Shown here: positions 16,110-25,111 of the stretch, piece by piece | Position numbering within the stretch: position 1 is the first letter of the stretch | How the letters are laid out: the number at the start of each line of letters is the position of its first letter | Source of the DNA: JAKACA01 sp963735115 | GTDB lineage: Bacteria > Actinomycetota > Acidimicrobiia > Acidimicrobiales > Bog-793 | Assembly: GCA_963735115.1 (NCBI GenBank) | Contig: CAVTJR010000001.1 | Span: 1,426,001-1,490,000, forward strand | Direction: 5' to 3' | Length of the DNA stretch: 64,000 nucleotides | Notes under the pieces: model-generated | Databases searched by the model: none | The model's input: only the letters and a program-made list of their open reading frames with translations | Told to the model about the DNA's origin: nothing | Translations under genes and position numbers: made by a program

Positions 16110-17502
16110 CCGCGGTCCCCCCGATCGTCACGCCCGTAATGCGCAGCGTCGGTTGGCCACAGCCGACCGGGACCGACTGGCCGTCCTTGCCACAGGTCCC
16201 GGGCGACATGTCGAAGTCGCTGCCGACGGCGTCGACCTTGGAGAGCACTTCCGGACCGTTGCCGATGAGGTTGGCGTCCCGGATCGGCTCGGTGATGTGA
16301 CCGTCTTCGATGAGGTAGGCCTCGGTCATGCCGAAGGTGAAGTCGCCTGTGGCCGTGTTGACCTGGCCGCCTCCGAGGTGGGCGACGTAGATGCCGTGGG
16401 GCGTCTGGGCGACGATCTCGTCGGGGTCCTCCTCGCCCGGCAGCAGGAACGTGTTCGTCATCCGGACCATGGGCAGGTGGCGGAAGCTCTCCCGGCGCCC
16501 GTTGCCGGACGACTCCCGTCCCTGTTTCCGCCCACGCAGGTAGTCCCACATGTAGTCGGTGAGGACTCCGTCGCGGATGAGGACGTTGCGTTGCGCCGGG
16601 CGGCCTTCGTCGTCGACGGTCATGCACCCCCACTCGGGCCCGACCGTCCCGTCGTCGACGAGCGTGACGAGCGGGCTGGCGACGAGGTCGCCGACCCGTC
16701 CCGCGTAGACGGACGTCTTCTTCACGATGTGGTCGGCCTCGAGCCCGTGACCGCAGGCCTCGTGGAACAGGACACCACCGCTGCCCCGCTGCAGGACGAC
16801 TGGGACGACTCCGGAAGGGGCAGGGCGGGCTTGGAGCTTCGCGACGGCGCGGCGGGCGGCCGCCTCGGCGACCTCCTCCACGCTGCGACGCTCGAACAGA
16901 TCGAAGCCGAGTGTCAGGGCCAGCGTCTCGTGGCCCGTTTGCATGCCGGCATCGCCCGATGCGACGCACACGACGCTGAAGCGCGTGCGCACGCGCTCGT
17001 CACCGGTGAGGAGGCCGTCCGAGTTGGCGATCTGCGTCCGCCGCCGCGAGTCGCCGTAGCCGGCGCTCACCTGCACGACCGAAGAACTGTTGGATCGGGC
17101 GACGTCGTCGGCGCGGAACAACAGCTCGACCTTGACGGCCTTCGAGACGTCGGTGGCTGTGGCCCTCTCGCCCCCTGGCGGCGGGAAGCGACGCTCGGAG
17201 AGGGCCACGGTCCGCGTGCCGCCGCCACCCTCACGGGCGACGGCGGCCGCCGCCTCGGCCGCATCGGTCAGCCCTCGTTCGGAGAGGTCCGCCGTATGGG
17301 CAAAGCCCGTCGTCTCTCCCACGACAACCCGGATGCCCGCCCCGCGATCGTGGCCGGAGGAAAGCTCCTCGACCCTGCGGTCGTCGAGCGAGATCCCCGA
17401 GGCGATGCGGTCCTCGACGAAGACCTCTGCGAAATCACCGCCTCTGCGAAGGGCGGTCGCGAGAACGCCTTCGAGGACGTCGCGCTCGACGAGGCGCGGC
17501 AC
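16102..17502 (-). CDS. tldD: TldD-family zinc metalloprotease
   Basis: This 466-residue protein has the zinc motif HEACGHGLEADHI (H-E-x-x-x-H) and the conserved GRVGDLVASPLVTLVDDGT segment. C-terminal motifs are GRRESFRHLPMVRMTNTF and GGGQVNTATGDFTFG. It is the catalytic partner of TldE, and the two genes overlap by 8 bp. GTG start at 17502. Confidence 0.93.
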   Translation of the reverse strand: MPRLVERDVLEGVLATALRRGGDFAEVFVEDRIASGISLDDRRVEELSSGHDRGAGIRVVVGETTGFAHTADLSERGLTDAAEAAAAVAREGGGGTRTVALSERRFPPPGGERATATDVSKAVKVELLFRADDVARSNSSSVVQVSAGYGDSRRRTQIANSDGLLTGDERVRTRFSVVCVASGDAGMQTGHETLALTLGFDLFERRSVEEVAEAAARRAVAKLQARPAPSGVVPVVLQRGSGGVLFHEACGHGLEADHIVKKTSVYAGRVGDLVASPLVTLVDDGTVGPEWGCMTVDDEGRPAQRNVLIRDGVLTDYMWDYLRGRKQGRESSGNGRRESFRHLPMVRMTNTFLLPGEEDPDEIVAQTPHGIYVAHLGGGQVNTATGDFTFGMTEAYLIEDGHITEPIRDANLIGNGPEVLSKVDAVGSDFDMSPGTCGKDGQSVPVGCGQPTLRITGVTIGGTAGD

Positions 17503-17549
17503 GGCGGTCCGGCTGTCGGTGCCGGCCCCGTCTGAGGCGACGACCGCGG

Positions 17550-18308
17550 TCAGCGGAGGATGTTCCCGAGCATGCCCCCGACGGCGCCGGCTCCGACGGC
17601 GTCCTTCTTGTCCTCGCCGATGTACGGCTTGAGGCTGTGGGCGAGGATCACGAGCGGCATCGACTGCAGCCAGATCTTGCCTGGGCCGGTGAGGACGACG
17701 AGCCAGTGACCGTCGGCGCCGAAGTAGCGGTTGACGATGCCCTGGATGCGGGTCATCGAGAAGTTGACCGTGTCCTGGAAGACGCCGACGTGACCCGGGT
17801 GGACGAGCAGCGTCTGGCCGGCGGCGAGGTCATAGGTCGTGATCTCGCCGGAGAGCTCCACCCAAGCGGTGCCGGTTCCTTCCAGCTTCTGCAGGATGAA
17901 CCCCTCACCCCCGAACAACATCCCGCCGAGGCCCTGGTTGAATCCGACGGTGCAGTTGATCTCCGGCGTGCCGCACACCCAGCCGTGGCGGTGCACCAGG
18001 TAGCCGCCAGCCGGCGTCACCTCGAGCGGGAAGATGCGGCCGGGCATCTTGGCGGCAAAGGCGATCATGCCCTGGCTGCCTACGGCCTCGTACTTCGTGA
18101 GGAAGATGCTCGTGCCGGACATCACTCGCTTGAGTCCGCCCAGCAGCCCCCCTCCACCACCCTGCTGGCCGCCCATGGCGGTCGTCTGGGTCATCTGCAT
18201 GTTCGCCGTCATCCAGGAGAGCTCGCCGTGGTCGGAGATGAGCGATTCACCCGGGTCGAGGATCATCTCGAGAACCGGCAATGTCGTGCCCTTCACTTCT
18301 GCCTGCAT
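17550..18308 (-). CDS. AIM24/TIGR00266-family protein
   Basis: This 252-residue protein shows the beta-rich AIM24 pattern: LDPGESLISDHGELSWMTAN, a Gly-rich loop (GGQQGGGGGLLGGLKRVMSG), GMIAFAAKMPGRIFPLEV, and the terminal Gly-rich segment GAGAVGGMLGNIL. The family's molecular role is poorly defined. Start at ATG 18308 with AAAGGGG upstream; a far longer in-frame extension is only antisense to the DivIVA-like gene. It lies downstream of a 267-bp divergent intergenic region. Confidence 0.85.
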   Translation of the reverse strand: MQAEVKGTTLPVLEMILDPGESLISDHGELSWMTANMQMTQTTAMGGQQGGGGGLLGGLKRVMSGTSIFLTKYEAVGSQGMIAFAAKMPGRIFPLEVTPAGGYLVHRHGWVCGTPEINCTVGFNQGLGGMLFGGEGFILQKLEGTGTAWVELSGEITTYDLAAGQTLLVHPGHVGVFQDTVNFSMTRIQGIVNRYFGADGHWLVVLTGPGKIWLQSMPLVILAHSLKPYIGEDKKDAVGAGAVGGMLGNILR

Positions 18309-18452
18309 CGTCACAGCCCCTTTGTGATGTCGTTCGCCGGCGATTGTCGGACGGTGGTCCCGCCAGTTTGCCCTGCCGAGATCGAACCGTCGAGACGCGT
18401 GAGCATCCACCCTTCTCGATGCCCCCGCGCGTAGCATCCGAGAAGCAGTTCG

Positions 18453-18468
18453 CGTGAGCCACATCACG
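18453..18468. promoter_or_regulatory. CRP/FNR-like palindrome
   Basis: CGTGA-N6-TCACG matches the general half-site spacing of CRP/FNR-family operators. It lies between the divergent AIM24-type gene (start 18308) and the DivIVA-like gene (start 18576). No regulator of that family is in the window, so the call is tentative. Confidence 0.3.
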
Positions 18469-18575
18469 TGAGAAACGAGCCGAAAGTCGGAGCGTCGGCC
18501 CGACATGGGTCGACACGAACAGGTGCGTACGACACCCACCCAGGTGCGCAGTGCACCCCACAAGGGCAGGCGAGC

Positions 18576-19817
18576 ATGGACGAGAGCGAAGCAGTCGACG
18601 AAGAGGCGGCTGCCGCCACCCCGATCTTCGGCGTCTACCGGCGCGGGTATGACCCTGAGCAGGTCGACCGGTATGTCGGCGACCAGCAACGCCGACTGGA
18701 CGAGGCGATTCACCGAGCCTCCGAGTCGGAGCGAAAGCTGGCCGCGGCCGTCGGGCAGCTGCGGGAGCTCCACCGCCGCGTCGCCGTCTACGAGAGTGAG
18801 GCTCGCAACGCCCAACCCCCGCAACTGGACACGCTGGGAGAGCGCGTCCAGAGGATCCTGCAAGAGGCCTGGGAGGGTGCCTACAACCTCCGGCAGGAGG
18901 CCGAGCGCGAGGTCAACGAGCTGCGCGAGCAGACCCAGCAGGATGCCGAGGCGATGCGGGCGCAGGTGCGTACGGAGGTCGAGGAGCTCCGCCAGGTGGC
19001 GAGCCGGGAGGCGGCCGAAGTGGTCGACGAGGCCACCCGCCGGGCACTCCACATTCGCGACGAGACCGAGCGCCGTCGACAGGCGTACCTCGAACGAGTC
19101 GAGCGGGACCGGGAGCAGGCGATCGCCCAGATCACCTACCTCTACGACCAGAGGCAGGGCGCCATCGCCGAGCTGGCGAGGTTGCAGGCAACCGTGCAGG
19201 CGACCATCGAGGAGATGGTGCGCAGCCCGCTCGGACGGCCCGCTCCTGGGGTCGCCGACGCGGCTGCCGATGGGGCCAGAGCCGTTCGGGCGGCGGCGAG
19301 GCGAGCGCACTCGGCGGTTCCTCCGAGTGACGCCATGCCGGGCGTCGGGCCCGGCGGAGCGGGCGGGTCCGACACGCCCACCGGCGATCGGGGCACGCCA
19401 GCCGAGCCGGTCAGGGCGGGCATCGAGTCGCCCCACCTCCCCGGCATCCTTGGCTCAGCAGACGAGGTCATCTTGCCGGCCGGCGCGGACGTGCCCACTG
19501 GCCCGATGGAGCGTTTCGTCCGCCCGAGCGACCGCGACGCTGCCCGCACCGCCACCCCGCGGGCCGACGCCGAGGCCAACGCCATGGAGCGGGTGATGCG
19601 GGAAGGTCCACTCCCTCCTCCCACCATGGCTGACCCGAGTGGCGTCGGTCCGGAGGCTCACCCCGCAGGCCGCGGGCTGCAGCCGTCGGACGAGGTTGCG
19701 CCTCCGGCCGAAGGCCGCTCGAGCGCCGCCAAGGCAGGTGCCATGTTCAGCGGACTCATGCGGCCCCGCCGGCAACCACCGCAGCACGGTGTCTACGACG
19801 CGGAGCTCGACGACTAG
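18576..19817 (+). CDS. DivIVA-like coiled-coil protein
   Basis: This 413-residue protein has an N-terminal motif, FGVYRRGYDPEQVDRYVGDQ, that matches the DivIVA/Wag31 lipid-binding start (F-x-x-x-R-x-G-Y-x-x-x-x-V-D-x-F/Y). About 180 residues of charged heptad coiled coil follow (residues about 45-225), and the tail is disordered and rich in Ala/Pro/Gly. Start at ATG 18576; an in-frame upstream start at 18468 would add unconserved residues. Such proteins mark poles or scaffold the envelope machinery. With a degenerate tail it may be an accessory paralogue rather than the main Wag31. Confidence 0.8.
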   Translation: MDESEAVDEEAAAATPIFGVYRRGYDPEQVDRYVGDQQRRLDEAIHRASESERKLAAAVGQLRELHRRVAVYESEARNAQPPQLDTLGERVQRILQEAWEGAYNLRQEAEREVNELREQTQQDAEAMRAQVRTEVEELRQVASREAAEVVDEATRRALHIRDETERRRQAYLERVERDREQAIAQITYLYDQRQGAIAELARLQATVQATIEEMVRSPLGRPAPGVADAAADGARAVRAAARRAHSAVPPSDAMPGVGPGGAGGSDTPTGDRGTPAEPVRAGIESPHLPGILGSADEVILPAGADVPTGPMERFVRPSDRDAARTATPRADAEANAMERVMREGPLPPPTMADPSGVGPEAHPAGRGLQPSDEVAPPAEGRSSAAKAGAMFSGLMRPRRQPPQHGVYDAELDD

Positions 19818-19870
19818 GGGTGACAGACGGCGAGGTCATCCGGCGGGGTCTGCGGCAACGAATGTGAGTC

Positions 19871-20707
19871 ATGCGAGTCGATACGGCCACCCTCGTCGAG
19901 CGTTCGTCTGACCGCCTTCGGTGGGATGACCTCGATCTCGAGTCGTTCAGGTCCCGACCGCTCGACCCTTCGGCCCTGCGGTGCATCAAGTACATGCACG
20001 ACGTCGAGTTCCACACCGTCTGTTACCTGCGTGAGCTGCTGCTGACCCCTGCACACTCGGACGCCAGGGTGACGGCCTTCCTCACGATGTGGACATTCCA
20101 GGAGTATTGGCACGGCGAGGCGCTGGCGGCGGTGCTGGCCGCCCACGGCGAGGAGCACGGCGAGGAGCGCGTGGGCGCCGTCCGCCGCAAGCTGGGCGCC
20201 CGCGACAAGGCACGCCCCCTGTTCATGGCGCTCGGCGGTTGGATCGGGGGCAGCGATTTCACCGCCGTTCACATGACCTGGGGTGCCGTGAACGAGTGGA
20301 CGACGCAGACGGGTTACTCACAGCTGAGCCAACGAGCCGGACACCCGGTCCTTTCGGCCCTTCTCAAGCGGATCATGCGTCAGGAAGGTCGCCATATCGA
20401 CTTCTATGCCGGCGAGGCCGCCGACCGCCTCTCCGCCAGCCGACGGGCACAACGCCTCACCCGCATGGCCCTGCGACACTTCTGGGCCCCCGTCGGGTCG
20501 GGGGTGATGCCTGCAGAGGAGGTGGACTTCCTGGCGGAGTACCTCCTCGGCGACGAGAGCGGTCGGGCAGCTGCCCGCCGCATCGACCGCCAGATCGACC
20601 GCCTGCCCGGGCTGTCCGGTCTGCACCTCGTCGAGAAGGTCACCGCCGACCGGGTACCCGCTGCCGCCGCGGCGACTGACGACGAAGCGGTTTCGCAGGC
20701 CGCTTGA
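19871..20707 (+). CDS. Ferritin-like diiron protein (acyl-ACP desaturase-like)
   Basis: This 278-residue all-helical protein carries paired metal motifs: WTFQEYWHGEAL (E-x-x-H) and, 96 residues later, MRQEGRHIDFYAGEA (E-x-x-H). A preceding carboxylate helix is HDVEFHTVCYLREL. This is the ferritin-like/desaturase arrangement. Downstream of the metal site are an Arg-rich helix and an Ala-rich tail. The substrate is unknown. It follows the DivIVA-like gene by 53 bp on the same strand and is convergent with the hydrolase at 20709. Confidence 0.75.
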   Translation: MRVDTATLVERSSDRLRWDDLDLESFRSRPLDPSALRCIKYMHDVEFHTVCYLRELLLTPAHSDARVTAFLTMWTFQEYWHGEALAAVLAAHGEEHGEERVGAVRRKLGARDKARPLFMALGGWIGGSDFTAVHMTWGAVNEWTTQTGYSQLSQRAGHPVLSALLKRIMRQEGRHIDFYAGEAADRLSASRRAQRLTRMALRHFWAPVGSGVMPAEEVDFLAEYLLGDESGRAAARRIDRQIDRLPGLSGLHLVEKVTADRVPAAAAATDDEAVSQAA

Positions 20708-20708
20708 G

Positions 20709-21638
20709 TCAGCTGCCGAGACGCGCCAGGCCGGCGAGGTCGTCGAGGAGCTGGGGGATGGCGATCGGCACGATGGAGAGATGGCCCTCGCCGTCGTTCA
20801 GCGCCAGGTGGGCAGCGCTGAGATGCTTCGCCAGCCAGCGGCCGTGCGAGACCGGAACCATGTGGTCCTCCGTCCCCTGCCAGATGCCGACAGGTCGCTC
20901 GATGGTGGCGGGGTCGAACCCCCACGGGCTCACCAAGGCGATGTCGTCGTCTCGCCAGCCGGCGGTACCTTCGCGAACCGCCGCTTGCAGCGCGCCGATG
21001 AGGTACCGCCCGACTCCGCTGTTGAGGGCTACTTCCTTGTCGCGTTCGGTCACGAGACCGCCCAGGGCCTCCGCTAGGGCGGCGGGCTGATCGACCGTGG
21101 CGAGCAGATCGCCGACGGCACGAAGAAACTCCTCCAGATCCTCCGTGCCCTTGAGGGCAGCCCCAAACTCCACGAGGTTCTCTTCGGCCATGCCAGCGGT
21201 CCACTCGAGCCCGTCGCCGTCAAAGGGTGCCACGCCGGCGATGATGGCGGCGCCAAGGCATCGATCACCCTGCAGTGCGGTGCAGGCAAGGGCATGCGGG
21301 CCTCCGCCAGACCAGCCCGCCGTCACGAAAGTGGCATAGTCGTCGTAGCCGAGTGATGCGAGCACGTCCACGGTGTCGCTGGCGGCACCGGCAACTGCCC
21401 GTCCTTTGAGAGGGCTTGAGCTTCCGTAACCTGGCCTCGAGTACGTGATCGTCCGGAAGTCGCGGTCGGCTGCTGCCTCCACGAGAAGGGGGAACGGTGC
21501 CGCCCCACTCGGCGTGCCGGAATGGAAGACGAGGGGAAAGCCGTCCTCAGACCCGGCAATCAGTACCTCGAGATGTCCCGAGCGGGTCTCGAGGTCGTGC
21601 CAGCGATAGCCGGCGGGGACTGCGGGGCGCTCCGTCAT
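20709..21638 (-). CDS. Alpha/beta-fold hydrolase
   Basis: This 309-residue protein has the oxyanion-region HSGTPSGAAPFP, the nucleophile elbow TAGWSGGGPHA, an acid in WQGTEDHMVPVSHG and the catalytic His in NDGEGHLSIV. SRPGYGSSSPLKGR is typical of soluble hydrolases. No signal peptide. The substrate is not predictable. The gene is convergent with the ferritin-like gene (1-bp gap). Confidence 0.88.
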   Translation of the reverse strand: MTERPAVPAGYRWHDLETRSGHLEVLIAGSEDGFPLVFHSGTPSGAAPFPLLVEAAADRDFRTITYSRPGYGSSSPLKGRAVAGAASDTVDVLASLGYDDYATFVTAGWSGGGPHALACTALQGDRCLGAAIIAGVAPFDGDGLEWTAGMAEENLVEFGAALKGTEDLEEFLRAVGDLLATVDQPAALAEALGGLVTERDKEVALNSGVGRYLIGALQAAVREGTAGWRDDDIALVSPWGFDPATIERPVGIWQGTEDHMVPVSHGRWLAKHLSAAHLALNDGEGHLSIVPIAIPQLLDDLAGLARLGS

Positions 21639-21723
21639 TGCAGCCTCCTGGTGCCGTTGCCCGTTTAGTGAGTTTCACGGCTGGAGGTTGCCTTCGCAAG
21701 GGGCTGTCGAGTACTCCTCTTCC

Positions 21724-22251
21724 TTAGGCGTGCTGGGGAGTCGAGATCCCGATGCCACCCTGCGTGGCCGCCCCGTAGCGGCGTTGCTCGGCGGCGATGT
21801 CGAGTGGTCCGATGCCCGTGCGGGCTTGCAACGTCTCGGCGTCGAGCAGGGCGGCGGGCACGACCCAGGCGATCTCGAACTCGAGACCGTCGGGATCCTT
21901 GGCGTACAGCGACTTCGTGGTGCCGTGATCAGACGCCCCAACGAGCGACCCCACCTCGGTCAGCACCTGCGAGAGCCGCTCCAACTCCGCCAGGGTGTCG
22001 ACCTCCCAAGCGAGGTGGTACAAGCCGACCTCAGAGCGGCCGGCGCTGGATGCAGCCGCCTCCGAACCGATGGTGAACAGACCGATGTCGTGGTCGTTGG
22101 TCGACCCGGGCGCTTGCAGGAAGGCGGCGCCTTTGAACCCCTCCGGCCCGATATGGACGGGTCGGAAACCCAAGACTGTGGTGTAGAACTCGGCGCTGCG
22201 CTCGGCGTCACGCACGTAGAGAACGGCGTGGTTGAGGCGAGTGATGGGCAT
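21724..22251 (-). CDS. VOC-family (glyoxalase/extradiol dioxygenase-like) protein
   Basis: This 175-residue protein opens with LNHAVLYVRDAERSAEFYTT, and its later module contains GLYHLAWEVDTLAELERLSQ and YAKDPDGLEFEI. Metal ligands His, His and Glu are at the expected places of a two-module VOC fold. The family includes glyoxalases, dioxygenases and resistance proteins; the role here is open. The last 40 residues are an unconserved tail. Confidence 0.85.
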   Translation of the reverse strand: MPITRLNHAVLYVRDAERSAEFYTTVLGFRPVHIGPEGFKGAAFLQAPGSTNDHDIGLFTIGSEAAASSAGRSEVGLYHLAWEVDTLAELERLSQVLTEVGSLVGASDHGTTKSLYAKDPDGLEFEIAWVVPAALLDAETLQARTGIGPLDIAAEQRRYGAATQGGIGISTPQHA

Positions 22252-22306
22252 GCCGTCGTCAACGATCCGCCGCTGCCCGGCATTCCAACCTCAACCACGC
22301 CGGTGC

Positions 22307-23179
22307 TCAGGCGGCGAAGCTCACCGTGACGGTCAATTCGTCCGTCGCCCGCACGATCGAGAGCTCGAGAGAGTCGCCCTCGAGATCGAGCGCTTCGTAG
22401 AGTGCGTCGACCGACGTGAGGGCGATGTCGCCGGCGCGTACGAGGACGTCACCGCGGAGCAAGCCTGCACGATCGGCCGGGCTTGCCTCCTCGACGCCGC
22501 GCACGAGCAGTCCTTCGACCTCCGGCAGACCGGCCGCCGCCCGCAGGCGGTTCGTGATGTGGGGTGGGGCGATGGCGGTCCCGAGCCGGCGCCTTACCGG
22601 CGCCTCTCCCTTCGAGAGGGCGTCGATCCTGCGCTTCAGCTCCGCATTCGCCGTGATCGCCTGGTAGAAGCCCTCCTGCACGCGATTCGTGTTCACGCCC
22701 ACGACGCGGCCTTCGCGGTCAAGGACTGGTCCGCCGGAGGACCCGCGGGCGAGCGGAGCGGTGTGCTCGATGCTGCCGGGGATGCGCCGCCCACGCGGCC
22801 CGCGAAAGCCGCGTCCGGTGGAGGAGACGGTGCCGATCGTCGCTCGCAGACCACGGCCGCGTGGGTTGGACAGGGCCACGACGACCTGACCGACGGCGAC
22901 GGGGGTGGTGGAGAATTCGACTGGGGCGATGCCGGTGGTGTCGACGGCGACAACGGCAAGGTCTCCGTCGAGGTCGACGCCCGCCTGGGTGCCCGTGAGA
23001 GCGCGGCCGTCGGCGAAGGTGACGTAGGTGGCGTCCCCCCGCAGGTTGTGGGCGTTCGTCACGATGAAGCCGTCGGCGACGACCACGCCCGTTCCGTGAC
23101 GGTTGACGCCGACGACAGCGGGACCGATCTTCTCGGCGACGGAAGAGATTGTTGAGGTGACCTCGTCAAGTGCGCTCAT
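22307..23179 (-). CDS. HtrA-like serine protease with PDZ domain, no signal peptide
   Basis: This 290-residue S1C protease has the catalytic triad in GFIVTNAHNLR (His), GVDLDGDLAVVAVD (Asp) and APLARGSSGGPVLDREG (Ser). A C-terminal PDZ domain (about 210-290) carries GLLVRGVEEASPADRAGLLR. Start at ATG 23179. No signal peptide or membrane helix is visible, so it is probably cytoplasmic, unlike most HtrA proteins. It is divergent from an HxlR-type regulator, with a strong palindrome in between. Confidence 0.88.
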   Translation of the reverse strand: MSALDEVTSTISSVAEKIGPAVVGVNRHGTGVVVADGFIVTNAHNLRGDATYVTFADGRALTGTQAGVDLDGDLAVVAVDTTGIAPVEFSTTPVAVGQVVVALSNPRGRGLRATIGTVSSTGRGFRGPRGRRIPGSIEHTAPLARGSSGGPVLDREGRVVGVNTNRVQEGFYQAITANAELKRRIDALSKGEAPVRRRLGTAIAPPHITNRLRAAAGLPEVEGLLVRGVEEASPADRAGLLRGDVLVRAGDIALTSVDALYEALDLEGDSLELSIVRATDELTVTVSFAA

Positions 23180-23202
23180 GGGTGGTTGGGTGCTCCTTCG
23201 CA

Positions 23203-23239
23203 GTAGCTTGTAACTTGCAGAGTACAAGTTAGTGGCTAC
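23203..23239. promoter_or_regulatory. Concentric palindrome between htrA-like and hxlR-like genes
   Basis: GTAGC...AACTTG-N7-CAAGTT...GCTAC, with both arm pairs centred on 23221. A further half site (GCAAGTT) is at 23243. It is placed to control both divergent genes and is the likely HxlR operator. Confidence 0.7.
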
Positions 23240-23261
23240 GATCGCAAGTTGATCCCTCGCG

Positions 23262-23732
23262 ATGAAGAGAGAGAGGTGTAGAGATCTTCCCGTGCCTAAC
23301 ACGACCGCAGCCCTGTCCTCGGCCCTCGAGCGCGTCGGAGACCGCTGGACACTCCTCGTCGTAGCAGCCTTGCTCGACGGCCCGATGCGTTATGGCGAGC
23401 TGCAGGAGGCAGTGCCCGGGATTGCCACGAACGTCCTTTCGAGCCGCCTGAAGGACCTCGAACGTCAAGGACTCGTCGTGTCCAACCCCTACTTGGACCG
23501 CCCGCTGCGCCTCGAGTACCAGCTCACTTCGGTCGGATCCGAGCTGGCGGGCGTGATGCGGCTGCTCGCCGCCTGGGGTGCCGGCTCGGCCGCGCCGGCG
23601 GACGCCTCGGTGGATCAGACGGGCGTCGGCGGTCATCCAGCTCATGCCGCCTGCGGCACGCCCCTCGAGGTGCGCTACTTCTGCCCAACCTGCCAACAGA
23701 TCGCTGAGGACGACGGCGAGGTGTGGGCCTGA
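23262..23732 (+). CDS. HxlR-family transcriptional regulator
   Basis: This 156-residue winged-helix protein follows the family pattern: LERVGDRWTLLVVAALLDGP, then MRYGELQEAVPGIATNVLSS and RLKDLERQGLVV. A C-terminal Cys-rich segment (CGTPL ... FCPTCQQ) may bind metal. Many HxlR proteins sense electrophiles or redox state through Cys. Start is uncertain between ATG 23262 and GTG 23292. It is divergent from the HtrA-like gene across a palindromic operator, which suggests joint autoregulation. Confidence 0.85.
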   Translation: MKRERCRDLPVPNTTAALSSALERVGDRWTLLVVAALLDGPMRYGELQEAVPGIATNVLSSRLKDLERQGLVVSNPYLDRPLRLEYQLTSVGSELAGVMRLLAAWGAGSAAPADASVDQTGVGGHPAHAACGTPLEVRYFCPTCQQIAEDDGEVWA

Positions 23733-23795
23733 CCGGGCGTGGCGCCGAAAGCGGCTGAGGCGGCACGGAGACGAGCTCAGCGATGGGCGAGGATC

Positions 23796-24588
23796 TCAGG
23801 GCTGGGCGAGGATCTCCCCGTGAAGGAACGCCAGCCAGGCATCGGGCGAGGTCGCCCATCGCCGCCAGCCGTCGGCGATGCGTCCGAGCTCCGCGGTGTC
23901 GGCAAGGCCGAGCTCGACCGCCCGGGCTCCGAGTGTCGACGACGTCGTCCGCTCGGCCCAGAGATCCGCCCACCAGATGCACAGCTCCGACGAGTCGGCG
24001 CACCAAGCGCTCGCGGAGGACACGATCGATGAGAAGCCCGCCTGCTTGGCCCATGACACCAGCCGCCTTCCGGCGTCGGGCTCGCCGCCGTTGTTGCGAG
24101 CCACGTCGCTGTAGAGCTCGAGCCAGCGATCGATCATCGGCTCCTCCGGCCACCAGAATCTGGCCGTGGTAGTCGCCGTCGCGTGCCGCCACGGTCCCGC
24201 CTTGGCGGCAGACGCGGCGCATCTCCTCGAGCACCCGGACCGGATGCTGGACGTGCTGCAAGACCTGGTGGGCATGGACGACGTCGAACGAGGCGTCAGC
24301 GAACGGCAGCGCCTCGGCGTCGGCCTGGTGGAATTCGACGTTGTCGACGCCGCCTTCGGCGCACGTCGCCCTGGCTTCGTCGAGGATGTCGGTGGCGGCG
24401 TCGATGGCGACGACAGCGCCGGGTGCCACGAGGCGGGCGAGATCGCGAGTGATGGTGCCAGGACCGCAACCGACATCGAGCAGTTCGAGGCCAGGTCGAA
24501 GGCGGGGCAGGAGGTAGGCGGCGGAGTTCGCAGCCGTCCGCGACCGATGCGACCGCAGGACGCTGTCGTGATGCCCGTGCGTGTACAG
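23796..24588 (-). pseudogene. SAM-dependent methyltransferase interrupted by a +1 frameshift
   Basis: Frame A reads LYTHGHHDSVLRSHRSRTAA, then ELLDVGCGPGTITRDLA (SAM motif I) and VVHAHQVLQHVQHPVRVLEE up to RDGDYHGQ. The continuation FWWPEEPMIDRWLELYSDVA ... WLAFLHGEILAQP lies in another frame. Removing one base near 24159 restores a complete methyltransferase of about 263 residues. No ATG or GTG precedes the conserved start; a CTG at 24588 sits behind GGAGG. It is either a recently broken gene or an assembly indel. It lies directly downstream of the deazaflavin-type gene. Confidence 0.75.
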
Positions 24589-24599
24589 GGGGGAGCCTC

Positions 24600-25019
24600 C
24601 TAGGCGTCCGCGCGAACCAGCTCGACGACGGGGATGACCCGGGTCGTCTTGTCCTCGTACTCGGCAAACCCTGGGTAGCGCCTGGCCTGCTCGGCGAAGA
24701 TGCGATCACGCTCTTCCCGCTGGACTGGCGTGGCCGTGGCCGTGTACTGGTCGGTCCCGATTTCGACGGTGACCGTCGGGTTGGCCACGAGGTTGTGGTA
24801 CCAGTCGGGGTTGGTCGGGGCGCCGGCCTTGGAGGCAAACACGAACAGGCGGTCGTCGTCGGTCAGATACATCATCGGTGCCGTGTGCGATTTGCCGGAC
24901 TTTGCGCCTGTCGTCGTGAGCAGAAGGACGGGCGCTCCCTCGAACTGGCCGCCGACCTTGCCCTCGTGGGCGCGGAACTCCTCGATGATCTTGCGGTTCC
25001 AGTCGCCGTAATCAGACAT
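24600..25019 (-). CDS. Deazaflavin (F420)-dependent nitroreductase-family protein
   Basis: This 139-residue protein matches the DDN-type split beta-barrel family: VLLLTTTGAKSGKSHTAPMM, then FASKAGAPTNPDWYHNLVAN and VEIGTDQYTATA. Such proteins bind coenzyme F420 and reduce quinones or nitro compounds. Presence of the family supports an F420-using actinobacterium. Its TAG stop overlaps the Shine-Dalgarno of the following methyltransferase frame. Confidence 0.9.
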   Translation of the reverse strand: MSDYGDWNRKIIEEFRAHEGKVGGQFEGAPVLLLTTTGAKSGKSHTAPMMYLTDDDRLFVFASKAGAPTNPDWYHNLVANPTVTVEIGTDQYTATATPVQREERDRIFAEQARRYPGFAEYEDKTTRVIPVVELVRADA

Positions 25020-25111
25020 CGTGGCTTTCCTCCGTGCGCTCGGGTCGTCGTGGCTGTTGTCTTAGCGCCGTGATCGAGGACCCCCGACCGGATGGCCGCG
25101 CCAGGTCGGCA

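Noticed and set aside
15691..17535. 614-codon ORF on the plus strand
   Set aside because: It is antisense to tldE and tldD, which have clear catalytic and family motifs.
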